Positions 8,850 through 19,374 of a DNA stretch of 25,384 nt are shown here, piece after piece (position 1 is the stretch's first letter; every line of letters begins with the position of its first letter). Location: assembly GCF_001039355.2 (NCBI RefSeq), contig NW_019773633.1:45554-70937 (forward strand), given 5' to 3'. The translations under genes and the position numbers were made by a program. Below the pieces are notes generated by a model, which saw only the letters and a list, made by a program, of their open reading frames with translations, did not search any database and was not told where the DNA came from. Origin of the DNA: Lingula anatina. Lineage: Eukaryota; Brachiopoda; Lingulata; Lingulida; Lingulidae.

Positions 8850-10110
8850 TACTTTTTTGACAGAACCTTGCTATGCCAAAGCCAAGCTTTGACCTGCCCA
8901 AAGGAGCACTACCCAATTAAATCACTGCATATTACTTAATGCAACAGCGCAACAAACCTGGTATTCAGTTAATTGAAAACGACACAACTGACTACACACT
9001 TCTTCATTCACATATCTTATATGAGATCGGAATTTTTTGAAAAAGGAATGCATTTTTACCTAGGCATACCTTCGAAACTGAAATATTCCATATTAAATGT
9101 CAAGTCTGTATTTTACTTGTAAGTATAGAGGTAGTTCCTATAGATGACCTTATGCTGTGACGCAAATAATTGTCTCTCTGCACTTTAATATTACCCACAG
9201 TTCGAATCCCAAACCAAATTAGGGTATCAGCTGCATGTACTTTAGTACAGCGCGAGCGGAAAATGTGCAGAATCTATCACACGAGGCTTTGAGTTAATTT
9301 GCTTTTCTTGATGTATTGCAGTCATTACGACTGTTCTTTGTACTTAAAAGTGCATCTGATGTCTTCAAATGAAGTGTTTTATAATATTGCTAGCACTGTA
9401 ATATACCCTGTTATGAAAAGAAATGCAAATGCAAATGAATCAATACGTCATTTTTATAGTCATTAGATAATTGTACCACAAGGAACTGTGGTGATCGAGT
9501 AATAATATGTTAGTACTAAGATCCCCTCGGTTTCAAATCATATTTCACGATATTTGCTTGATTAATCGTATTTTTTATTTGTTTTTTGCATTGTACTAGG
9601 ATTGTTATAATGGCAATCAATTAATACAGGGGAAGCACAACTGTTTGTAATGTCGCTAAATCATCAGTCTTAAATCACCATTAGTTATATTGCTTAAAAT
9701 GATAGAAACTTTCAAAAGAATAAGGCATCTATGATTCCAATAAGTTCAAATCAAAATGAAATGTCAATTACAAACAGCTTATTAGTGTGTAATGAGAATA
9801 TCGTCCTCTGACATGAAGTTACAGTATAAATATATTTTAAGTTACGGTACATGTGTACCTTCTGGTGGCCATTTATAAATTTGGCAAATTATTGGTATTT
9901 TATGTTTAAGAAAACAATGGTAAGAGAAGAATAGCATTACACTTGGACTTATGTCCTCTTTGGTAATTTGAAAACTATATATATCGGTCAGTGCCACAGA
10001 TAGCTTTATAAAAGATTTTGTTGGCAACTTTTGCAGAGAACTTTGGAATAAAAAGTATGTCTCTAACTTCTAAAATGTCCCTTCATTTTAGCAAGAAGTT
10101 AGATGGGACG
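8850..10110. other. No gene; possible POU octamers and a weak CTCF-like site
   Basis: Unique AT-rich sequence. Two overlapping ATGCAAAT octamers lie at 9423-9436 and a weak CTCF-like motif at 9858-9871. A lone B-box-like AGTTCGAATCC at 9199-9209 has no A box upstream. No coding frame of note. Confidence 0.5.
9858..9871 (-). promoter_or_regulatory. Weak CTCF-like motif
   Basis: CCTTCTGGTGGCCA on the plus strand. The CTGGTGGCCA half agrees with the reverse complement of the CTCF consensus, and the C-rich half differs at several positions. Confidence 0.2.
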
Positions 10111-10140
10111 ACATTGAGATCATGCAGACAAACAGGCAAA

Positions 10141-10260
10141 CTGGCAGCTGGGCACTTGTCGGCTCTGTCTAATTGGGTTTGAATCTCGCTTTGTCAAGTT
10201 TCGATTTGGGTTTTTGCTTGGGCTGGTTACCAGTGTTTCTGCATTTGAACTCGGATGTTC
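10141..10260 (+). mobile_element. Possible tRNA-derived SINE remnant
   Basis: GGTTTGAATCT (10176-10186) is close to the tRNA B box GGTTCGAATCC, and CTGGCAGCTGGG (10141-10152) is a poor A box upstream. The following TTTGGGTTTTTGCTTGGGCT (about 10205-10224) resembles SINE bodies seen in invertebrates. It then runs into a CA-rich tail. The A-to-B spacing (about 34) is short for a tRNA, so this is tentative. Confidence 0.3.
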
Positions 10261-10392
10261 AAACACACACGAATGTCCACGCACACATACAAGGACACGC
10301 ACACACGTCATTCATATTCACACACACACATACACAGACACGCGCATATGCACAAACACCTATTCATACCTAAGCACGCACACACACACACA
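10261..10392. repeat. Imperfect (CA)n-rich tract
   Basis: CA-rich sequence with interruptions and one uninterrupted (CA) run near 10378-10391. It produces overlapping open frames rich in His and Thr that are composition artefacts. Confidence 0.9.
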
Positions 10393-10479
10393 CTCATGGC
10401 GATAACTTCATACTTGACCCAGACAAAGAACTTAAGTCATGACCTACTAGAATGTACTTTCACTGAACTTGTTTAATAA

Positions 10480-11340
10480 AGCATTCACTGTACATGACAT
10501 ACTGTAAAGTATACGATGATTGCCTTTATGGGGTAGATCATCTGTAAACAAAGCCAGCCTTGGAAATCCATCCCCAATCGCGGTCAACGGCGCACGTCAA
10601 ATGTTTCCCAATAAAGTGACCTTTTGATGCTAAATGATCTGTTATAAGTGAGATTTGACAATATGTGAAAAGAGTCTATAGGTTTGTGTGGTGTTTTATG
10701 AGAACTTAAGTGGCATTTGACTCCGATCTGTGTATAATTAGTGACATTTTGGGAAACATTGCCTGGAACCAGGACTTCCCTGGATACAATATGGCTAGCA
10801 TGCCTATCTTTTAGATTTACTTTTGTCACAAACCTCAGCTAGGAAAGTGCATTTTGATTACTTATATAAAGGTTAATGCAAAAAAAAAAAGAAAGAAAAC
10901 AGTGCACTGATATTCCCATGTATTAGATCTATCATACTCGTGCTCATTCAACCAGGTGCAACGTTCCAGGGAGACCTGATAATAATGAATTAAACCATGT
11001 CTCTATGCCATATCCCAACAGCAGGAATGAACAGGTTATGGTGTGTGTATATACTTTTTCACAATGGAAAAACGACATTAGACCTCGTGTGTGCAGAGAT
11101 GCGAAAAATTCAGTGTAATTTTAGTATTATGTTAGAAGCCCATGTGGCCGCGATGTCTTGTTTTGTAACGTAGTGTTCTGTATCATGTCTGTCACGGTGT
11201 GAAGTCGACTGTGTATAGCCACTGTATGTCCGCTGTTGTTGTTCTAGCTCGGGTTATCACAGATGTTAAGAAAACATGAAAGCATCGTTCTATTATCTCC
11301 GGCTACCGTGGCTTCTGACGCGCATAAGGCAATGTAGCAG
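10480..11340. other. No gene seen
   Basis: Unique sequence. The 81-codon minus frame at 10584-10829 has no recognisable motif. A short A/AAAG run lies at 10879-10899. Confidence 0.5.
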
Positions 11341-11358
11341 GCTAGACTATGTGTGTGT

Positions 11359-11415
11359 GGGGGGGTGGGCACAATGTTTCAATTCCCCCCTCTACCTGTA
11401 TCCCCCCACCCCCCC
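11359..11415. repeat. G-tract / C-tract inverted pair
   Basis: GGGGGGGTGGG at 11359-11369 is the exact reverse complement of CCCACCCCCCC at 11405-11415. The 11-bp arms lie around a 35-base loop that also contains a C-run. Could form a hairpin, or a G-quadruplex opposite an i-motif. Possibly the decayed core of a small MITE. Confidence 0.75.
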
Positions 11416-11419
11416 AGAA

Positions 11420-13970
11420 AAAGATAATAATAATGAATTTATAAGCAACCATAAGAGCAAAAGCTAAACAGATTTTCATCTCTGATATTAAGTAACAATT
11501 GAATGATCTTCACCTGCATTTTTATAATTGCCTCGTTCTGCCAATACATGTACATTCACGAGTGCTGTTGGAATACGCCTTTCACAAAATGGCGAATCCG
11601 TCAATGCCACTCCAACGCCAACGACTGTTCGTTAAAAGCTAAAGCGATGTTTCATTTCTGGTGGAGTCTGTATATGTAGAATATTTCTAATCAGTAAGGA
11701 CGCAGTTCAGCATTTGACAGAATGGTTAATGGTGTCCTGTCTGCTACTGCTAGTACTGTAGTGATGTTACTGGAAAACACAGCTTGGAACGAAATCTTCT
11801 TGCAAAAAGCAATCAGAACAAACATGCTTTAAAACCAGAGGTGTTTTTTCACAAACTGGAATTGTGATTTTAATATATGGTACACATTTATATATGTATA
11901 TACGTATATATTTCCTGTATAAGTTTTCTTTTTGGATAAAAGGGAATTAAATGTCACAATCCCCTCTCAGACCCCAAGTCCACCATACATGCGCCTGTAT
12001 AATACCCCACCTTGGGTCAGTGTCACTAAATTAAAGTTTATTGTCTAAGCTTAGATTGCAAAAACAATATAACCGGCAAAGCTTAATACTGTATATACTC
12101 GACACTGGTATAAAAGCCTTTTACAGATTGGCCCGCGATAGATGAAGTTGGCATATCTCAATGGGATATTGCCACCACTGAGAGTGAAAAAAAGCTGTCA
12201 AGACAAACATAATTTGCTGTATGGGCTTGGTTGTAAAGATCGAAAAGCAGACAAGTGTCCTTTTAGATTCTTTGAGAAGCGCTACGAAGTCGACTTTAAT
12301 TCAGAACAGTGCCTGGTAGGGTCGAGTTTCAACTCTATAGTCAGGAGGTATGTATATGATAAAAAATTGATGCGACATACAGCTCTTAAGCGCCTTTTGT
12401 GGCATTGAAGGCATCTGGACATCAAACCAAATGCCACAAAAAGTGTTCATCACATATACATTCGTTTAAGTGAGAGATGTGTGACCCATTTGAGATTTTT
12501 ATATACTGGTGACGCTCTCTTGAGAACTACTTCAACTTTGATAATAATGGTAGTAAGTTTGTGATCTGACTTAATTCCCAATGTACTCAACAGTTGCAGC
12601 TGTAATATCTACTGTTCTTGCATTATCACCGTGCCATAAGCAAGAGCAGACAAGATAAGTTGGAAGCGGTGAACCACTAAACTGACATTCAATCTGATCT
12701 GAATATCAATGATTCTTTTTCGCAAAAAATGCCCTTTAGATAAAGCATTGTTACGTGTTGCGTTAACACTCATCTTTATTAGACATGGTGGGTGACATTC
12801 CCCATATGGGGTAAAAAAAACGTACAAGTTGTAACGAGTGTGTAGAATATCTCACGGATGTTAATTTCCATCGCGGGAAAAGACATTAATTTCTCAATAG
12901 TCAACCGCAGTGCATGTCTTACGGAAATTTTTTAAACAAGGATTTAACCTTTACAAATCCTTGCGATGAGGCAGTACCGGTATGTTTTGAGAGCTCTTAC
13001 ACATACCAGGTAAATGTGCTGTAGGAAAATTTAAGGAGAATTCACTCCATTTCGCAGTCTCCTCAATTTTGCTTGTTTAAGTGCTGTTTAAGTGAAAGCA
13101 ATGACTCACCTGCGGACACTTAGTGACTGTTATGTAATTGGCAACATTTATGTAATCTCCAACCTATTTATTGGACAATCTCGCAAAATATATCGTTGGA
13201 GCTGTATCTCAATAACTATCGATGCAATTACGTCTTTATTGTTTACTTTTGCAAGAGTTTATTGTAATGTAATGTCATCTTATTTTAACTAGCGTTTTCG
13301 TACGGTAGAATGTTNTTAGTTGTTTACCTTCATAATTGGTATGAAAGGTTTGTTGCCTATCTCTTCAAGGTCAGACGGCATTGTTTTGTTGTCTGACACT
13401 CCTGCATCTAAAAGAATGTAATCGTTTTCAAGGAGAATCCCCAACCTAAGCAGTATCACTTTATTTCTATTGATGTTTATAAGGAAGAAGAGGAAATGAA
13501 AAACGGTACCTTAATTAGATCTCATATAAGATACATGTGTATTCGAGCAGTCGACCTCCAGCCCACTTCACTCCTACTTTTATGTTTTCTTTATGCATGG
13601 GTCCAGTGTAGCTGAATATAGCGCCCATCCTACTGAATTATGCTGCCACCTTATTTAAACTAAATACGAACTTGCCATACGTACAATGTATGGCCCTTTC
13701 AGAATTCTTCAACAACTTTTAAATTCGGATTCCATAAGACTTATATCGGAATGTAGAGGGTTTAAAGCTTGATATAGATCCTGTGCCGTGAAGTTTGGCA
13801 CAAAACGTACAACTTTACGTAGCTTACTTTTAATTGAGCAAATTTTAATATCTGTGAGGGGGTTGCAGGGGTTGAGGTGGAACAATTAAGAAAAAAAATC
13901 TAGCGACAATGGGTGGTTGGGGGTGATTAATGTAACCCTTCCCCCTGCTACCCTCTCCGATAGCTGATGC
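11420..13970. other. No gene seen
   Basis: About 2.5 kb of unique AT-rich sequence, with TACATGTA at 11545-11552 and one ambiguous base at 13315. The ATG frame at 12142-12408 (88 codons) has several Cys and basic residues but no family resemblance and no codon or splice evidence. Frames at minus 12609-12827 and plus 13092-13292 are equally anonymous. Confidence 0.5.
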
Positions 13971-14031
13971 TGGTGTTGTTGTTAGTGTTGTTGTTGTTGT
14001 GGGTGGGAGAGGGGAGGAGAGGGGGTGGTGG
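13971..14031. repeat. (TGT)n followed by purine-rich G tract
   Basis: Imperfect TTG/TGT triplets run from 13971 to about 14000, followed by GGGTGGGAGAGGGGAGGAGA and a further G-run. The G-rich part is quadruplex-prone. C-rich sequence precedes it at 13937-13958. Confidence 0.8.
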
Positions 14032-15730
14032 TTCCCATTCCTTCCATTATCAGCCCCGGTTCCCCTGCCTATGCCACAGCGCTAAAACTGGGAAACGGTA
14101 TTTACTGAAAGCCATGAACTTCGGATCCGAGACGTTCTAGAATTATTTCGTAATCTGGTTATTTGCACGAGTTGTCCTCGACACCCAGACTTTAAAGATT
14201 AAGAAAGTGACAGTTATTGGCAGCTCCGTCCACCTTGCAGACGTTCATGGCCATACTTATTATGGGTATTATTTTTCTCATTGGTATACAACTAATTAGC
14301 TTTGTCAAGATTGCAGAAATATTTCCTGGACATGATTGCCTGAACAATAACGGCTTATACTTGTTAGACGTATGTAAATACGTGCACGTAACTTACACCT
14401 GTGTCCATCATTTAGACAGACATAAGACGGTAACAAAATCTTGGAATTTTTGCGAATTTTTTTCTATTATTTTTTTATTTTTATTATTAATTATTTATTT
14501 ATTTTTATTATTTTTTTTGCCAAGGGGATTATTGACAAACCTGTTTCCTGGGCAATGTTGAAGTATAGCAATGATGAGTTACATACAGCAGACCTTGAGT
14601 TAATTGCAAAACCGTGATTGCCGTGATCTTTGCTGTGCTTCTTTTCTAAAAAATCAGGACGTTCCAGTATCGATGTTAAAACATAAAACAGAAAATTAGA
14701 ATACTTAGTTATGAAAAATGAATGATTAATATTGATGAATGGTTAAATGAAAAAAAAGCATGGTCTTGATTAAAATGCCCCTTGCCATATATCTGTCCTG
14801 CATTTTTCTCAGCCCGTTCAGTTTAACGGGAGTTTGTAATCAAGCGTGAAAAACCTGATATTTTGAACCATAGTTGTTTAATTTCAGCCTATTTGAACGC
14901 AAATAAAACCGTCCTCATTTTTGTCTATCGATGGCAATCGACATCCGAGTTAATATCTCGTTCAATAATACTTACGATTGCGTGTACCATCATCTGGCCT
15001 TTCACTGCCAAGCTAGCGCTATTGTTACACCCGACCTTTGCCATTTGACTAAGATTTCGTAAAAACCTGTCTCACGTAATCCTTACACACAAACGCTCTT
15101 ACTGAGGATAGCCTACCGATTATGTATGTGAAATTGCAAAGTAAACAATCAAGAAAAATCGCGCGTGAGAAATAAACTGCTGAAATTTTTATTCTGATAA
15201 AGAAGATAGTTTGACACCGAAGCTTCCCCGAGATTCCATCAGTATTAGAGGCAGATGTCGAACAGGAAGTAGTGATGGTTTATTAAAAAAAATATGCCTA
15301 TACGCAATGCGTTTTGTTGATATGTGGTTAATTACCGCCCAGGTTTGTGTTAAAGGTTCGCCTCCGTGTGTAGATTTCCAACCGCGTACCTCTCAGAGTC
15401 AATGCAGAAATCGACTAGAGCAATTACAACGGCTTCCTCCACGAGAACAGAGACAGAAAACGGCCAAGCGCCACGATGGTATTTGATTTAGAAACATGAT
15501 CAGCGAGCAGGACGGAATGAGGTTCCTAACTTATTGCCAATACTTCTCGCCAGGCATGTGTTTCACACTAATTACATCGCAGATGCTGAAAACATCGACG
15601 GTAATGTCTTTCTGTGGTTTTAATGCGCTCACACTGTGGTGTAGTGCTAAACACTGTATCTGTTTTGGAAGGATATCATTGACATTTTTACTATACCAGT
15701 CCCCACCAGAGGCTGTAACTAAAAAGAAAG
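14032..15730. other. No gene; T/A-rich tract at 14455-14520
   Basis: The T-rich tract makes the apparent membrane-like frame at 14217-14561, which starts at TTG and ends in a Phe/Leu run, so I treat it as an artefact. Plus-strand frames at 15211-15486 (91 codons) and 15496-15735 (79 codons) lie one after the other but match no known protein. Confidence 0.5.
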
Positions 15731-16110
15731 AGTGACGTGTCAATTCGAACGCGGATTCGCCGTTTAATAGCCCGCACCGACACTAGAGGAAAACCGCCTT
15801 AAAATTTAGCGACACATGACAAGCTCTCTCTTACGTGACAGTGACAGTATTTGACCAATGAAAATCAAGTTCCGGTTCGAAGACTGTCAAGCATACGAGG
15901 TGATCTCCGCGATCACTCAATCACTGCGCACAGTTTGAGAAATGAGATCTTAAGCGACAAGACGTCACAGAACTCGTTCCGAGACAAGGGATTTACTGTC
16001 AAAGACAGCACACGAAGACAAACGGTTCTCGGAATCCGTGTATATCCTGACGGAGATACATTTGATTATTCTTCAGGGGAAAGTAGAGCAGACAGAGCAA
16101 GGTGCCCGTG
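15731..16110 (+). other. CpG-richer patch, possible promoter or first exon
   Basis: I count about 28 CpG dinucleotides in about 390 bp, clearly denser than the flanks. CRE-like TGACGTG (15733-15739) and GACGTCAC (15961-15968) are present. A plus frame covers 15851-16123, but its first codon is TTG. At 16189-16199 the sequence ATGACC is followed by GTGAGT, which reads as a 5' splice-site match right after an ATG. This could be a transcript's first exon, but no acceptor or downstream coding exon was found. Confidence 0.25.
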
Positions 16111-17010
16111 CAGAGACAACTAATTTAGTGACCTGTTCTTCGCTTCAGTTGGGAATTGGCTTTAGTTAGGGACATGAGCCTAGCAGCATGACCGTGAGTA
16201 AAGTGATTTTCTACACTCATTTATCAAATTTGTTTTTTCTTTTGTTTTTCCGTCCTCGCATAACGTAATCTTGTTACTTATTAATCCATATCCATTAAGG
16301 CTTTGTGTACATACTTAACTTTAAATCAGGTTTGGGCAATTTTGAGGATATAGCGTTCAGATGAAATTTATCGAAACCGATAGCACACTAAAGTTACACT
16401 TGAGGCTGAGCAGTTATTAAAAAGTGAGTCATTTTATAAACAAAATTTTGATATCAAAAATGTACAACCGGCCATCTGCAGACTGGACGGCATATTTAAA
16501 ATGTGTTAAACATGTTTGTTTCTTATCTCATGATTGTATAGGAATGTTTTTATGAATACTACACTAACGAAAACATTCTATCGCGTACAACATGTGTCGA
16601 TCTTATTTAATACTTTCTTATCGTACGTGATGGAGAAATACATGTGCTCTCGCTTATCTTACTGTTGTGAATCGTAGAAACTGGAATTCCAAGAACGAGG
16701 CAAACATTTAAATCATCCTCCGTTTGATTTCTCTTTCTGTGTCTTTCTGCGTTTGTCTGTCTGTCGCTCTGTGTTTTGTCTTAACCGCAAATGATACTCG
16801 GCTGGTTGACGGGAGAGGAGAACTTTTAAATATCGGTCAAGTTCAAGCTGGTTTCGTTTCTTTTGATCATTATTTTGATATTATCATTTGCCTGGTATAT
16901 TTTCTGCGACCCGTGATTTTGAATCAAATTTGTTCATGATTGAGAAATAAATATTCATGTTTTACGCAATTAGATGTGTCATGCTGCCTCATATATAGAG
17001 GTAAGCGACC
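16111..17010. other. No gene seen
   Basis: Unique AT-rich sequence. The frame at 16724-16939 looks like it has a hydrophobic leader, but it starts at TTG and its N-terminal residues come from a TCTG-rich simple stretch (16732-16775). Confidence 0.5.
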
Positions 17011-17011
17011 A

Positions 17012-17043
17012 TCTGTCTGTCTGTGTGTCTGTCTGTCTGTCTG
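17012..17043. repeat. Imperfect (CTGT)n microsatellite
   Basis: About eight CTGT units with one GTGT interruption, read directly. Confidence 0.92.
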
Positions 17044-17045
17044 CA

Positions 17046-17655
17046 CATTGTATACATCTGTCTTAATTATTAATTATTAATCATTAGCTGTCAACCCCCT
17101 CAGGTAATTTAGAATAACCTGTTTTTCTATACCTCTAATTTTCTTATCGTGGTTACCTAAATTCTCAAGTGTCCAATTATTCGTTTTTCTCTCGGATAAT
17201 ATTTGATTGACATTTAATTCCATTATCCTTGGTCTGTGATGCAATTAGGTATCTTTGTCTTGTGGGTGTTAAGTGGGTTAGATGCCCTTTCACTAAAACG
17301 TATTTTATCCATGGGATTTGGTGATTTACTTTGTACTTTCGTTCCGTAAGTGGGTTGCTTCATTTAACACACCGGCTTTGTGCTGTCGTGACCTGCCCTC
17401 TTTGGGAAAATGAGTCTACAGTCGACTCTGCTTACCTCATCGATGTATAACCCTTGTGGAATGGATTTTTCCTTTTGTATTTGCCAAAACTTGGATGAAC
17501 ATTCGCTAACGTTACTCGAACAAAAGTCTCCTGTCCACGTACTGTAGGTGTTAAGAAGAGTCTGCTGTTTATGGATTCAAAGATTATTCAGATACAAAAA
17601 CTACTCGCGGATTGTACTAATTAACGTAGCTGTAGAATTAGCTAGGGTTGTAATG
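17046..17655. other. No gene seen
   Basis: Unique sequence with a short (TTAAT/TAAT)n patch near 17063-17085. No frame, RNA gene or element was recognised. Confidence 0.5.
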
Positions 17656-17659
17656 ACCC

Positions 17660-17681
17660 CCTCTCTCTTTCTCTCTCCCTC

Positions 17682-17732
<51 letters not shown>

Positions 17733-17761
17733 GTGTGTGAGAGAGAGAGAGAGAGAGAGAG
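17660..17761. repeat. (CT)n - TG spacer - (GA)n hairpin microsatellite
   Basis: Imperfect CT-rich sequence is followed by a perfect (CT)16 at 17695-17726, a 12-base TG-rich spacer, then (GA)11G at 17739-17761. The two halves are reverse complements, so either strand can fold into a stem of about 23 bp. Polypurine/polypyrimidine mirror tracts can also form triplex DNA. Open frames here encode Ser/Leu or Arg/Glu repeats and are artefacts. Confidence 0.95.
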
Positions 17762-18551
17762 TTGCATGTCTTTCATTAATCTTTATATGCAGATAGTTCA
17801 AGTTTGCGGCCTGTGTTTCTGTGGAAGAATTCCGTGTAGAGAGCTGCTCTGTTGGGTGTCATATTACTAGTGCTTACGGTATAGTCAAACATACTGTTAC
17901 GTGAAACATTTGCGGTTTTATTCGTACAGCCTTATCATGTTTTTTTTTTGGTCTCAAATTCTCATTACGCTGGGGTAACTTTGTACCACTTTAATCCAAA
18001 AGAGTGTGCTTGTGAAAAACCTTAGCCGGGGACGCGTGGGCGCGAAAGTTTAAGACGCATGCCCGTTATCTTTAGGATTACTCACCAATTTACTGTAGAA
18101 CACATTTGATAATTCTCAATTCCTTGTTGCCTCGAAGAGAAGATAAAATTGACCATTTTATATCCTTGCAGTGTTTTGGAGTCATGTCAGTCATGTCTGA
18201 AAGACAGGGTTGTTTCCAAGGCGCCAAAATCATTATAAAATACAAAATGAGACACCAGAACCGAAAATTATAAAACAATTATTCCACACGAATGTCAAGA
18301 AATGTCTTTGACAATTCAACTTAAATTTCTAGAAATTGTCAGTGACGCCAGGAAATTTGATATAAGTCTATGCGACTTCCACGCTTTTAACGCGCCACTC
18401 CCAAGGGAGACACACGTACCTTCAATTCATTTTGGGATTATTTAAAGGACTGACATTTCTCACGTCGTAATCTAACGCGGTAGGGTCACGCCATTTTGTT
18501 ACGTTGTTTCACTCCGATTGCTGCATCATCTATCGTTAAATACCACTTGCA
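17762..18551. other. No gene seen
   Basis: Unique sequence with a short 8-bp inverted pair TGACAATT / AATTGTCA at 18309-18316 and 18334-18341. No coding frame of note. Confidence 0.5.
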
Positions 18552-18564
18552 CGCCCTCTGGTGG
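18552..18564 (-). promoter_or_regulatory. Strong CTCF-like motif
   Basis: CGCCCTCTGGTGG on the plus strand; its reverse complement CCACCAGAGGGCG agrees at all 13 positions with the CTCF core CCACYAGRKGGCG. CTCF is an insulator and loop-anchor zinc-finger protein found across bilaterians with a conserved binding specificity. Occupancy cannot be judged from sequence. Confidence 0.45.
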
Positions 18565-18779
18565 TTTCATATTCAGGAACTAATGGAGTTGGATGAAAGA
18601 TGATATCAATAAATGAGGACTACACATTCTGTACACAACGGCCAACGGCCAAAGTAGAAGTAATTTGATACTTTGAAGTCCAAGTGGAAAAACCACGTAG
18701 AAAAGAAGACCACAATTCTACAGTATAACACTTAACTGCAGTACCATGATTATAATTTTTTCATATACAGGAAGTTGAT

Positions 18780-19063
18780 AGTATGGGCTGAAGGGAAGTT
18801 TAAAGAAACGCCCTGCAGCCTTTGGCCAGTTGACCACTTAGCCATTCCACCTCTTGCTTAGAAAGCACAGGCACGGCTTATACAAGAACGTCACAGGTCT
18901 TTATTAGATTTTAGATATAGCTTAAAGTGTGTTTGAAGAGTAGTCTGAAGACAGTTTAAAGAGCCGCCCTTCAACCCTTAGCCATTTGACCGCTTGACCA
19001 CCCCTCCCAGCCTGTTGTCCAGAAAGCATGGATACGTCTTATGCAAGAACGTTACAGGCCTTT
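18780..19063 (+). repeat. Diverged direct repeat pair, units of about 125 bp
   Basis: Unit 1 (18780-18902) and unit 2 (18937-19063) align end to end with a 157-161-bp offset. Shared blocks include CTGAAG, AGTTTAAAGA, TTGACC, AGAAAGCA and CAAGAACG(T)(C/T)ACAGG. A 34-bp spacer separates them. By eye roughly three quarters of positions agree, so the duplication is old. No open frame runs through. It could be a relic of a tandem-repeat element or satellite. Confidence 0.8.
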
Positions 19064-19140
19064 GGCGAGGGTGGACGTTTGCATGCTTTTATTGCGTTAA
19101 TGGCAACAAGACCAAAATATGCAGGAATGAACTAAAAGAT

Positions 19141-19372
19141 GAGTTTAAGACTCCATTTCCATAAACAAGCTCGCTAAATGCAATCAGCTTACTTAAAGAC
19201 AACCCTCCTCTTGTTCCCAACCTTCTGGTATCACCACCTGCTCTTCTGTATTCAACTCAGCACCAAGAGGAAGCTTGTCATTCAGTTAAGCTGATTGCAG
19301 TCAGCGAGAGTTCCCGCAGAGTTTGGTCGATCCACGTAGACCCATGGTGTCTATGGGTATGGTACCTAAGGT
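19141..19372. mobile_element. Fold-back element, copy A
   Basis: Inner arms 19170-19218 and 19259-19308 are inverted repeats: CTCGCTAAATGCAATCAGCT against the reverse complement CTCGCTGACTGCAATCAGCT, with a shared CCTCTTG further in. The outer parts match the element at 24551-24826 block by block: AGTTTAAGACT at the left end, and TGGATCGACC and TTAGG(T/G)ACCAT (both reverse complement) at the right. The loop is about 40 bp. There is no coding capacity, so it would need a transposase from elsewhere. Confidence 0.75.
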
Positions 19373-19374
19373 CG

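Noticed and set aside
9199-9209. B-box-like AGTTCGAATCC, a possible tRNA or SINE
   Set aside because: No A box at a sensible distance upstream and no acceptor-stem pairing.
12142-12408. An 88-codon ATG frame with several cysteines
   Set aside because: Cys spacing fits no zinc-finger or disulfide family I know, and no splice or codon-use support is visible.
14217-14561. A 114-codon frame looking like a membrane protein
   Set aside because: It starts at TTG, and its hydrophobic end comes from a T/A-rich tract that encodes Phe, Leu and Ile by composition.
16724-16939. A frame with an apparent signal peptide
   Set aside because: It starts at TTG, the hydrophobic leader is translated TCTG-rich simple sequence, and the rest matches nothing.
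18045-18055. AGTTTAAGAC, which resembles the left end of the fold-back family
   Set aside because: Similarity stops after about ten bases and no inverted partner follows.
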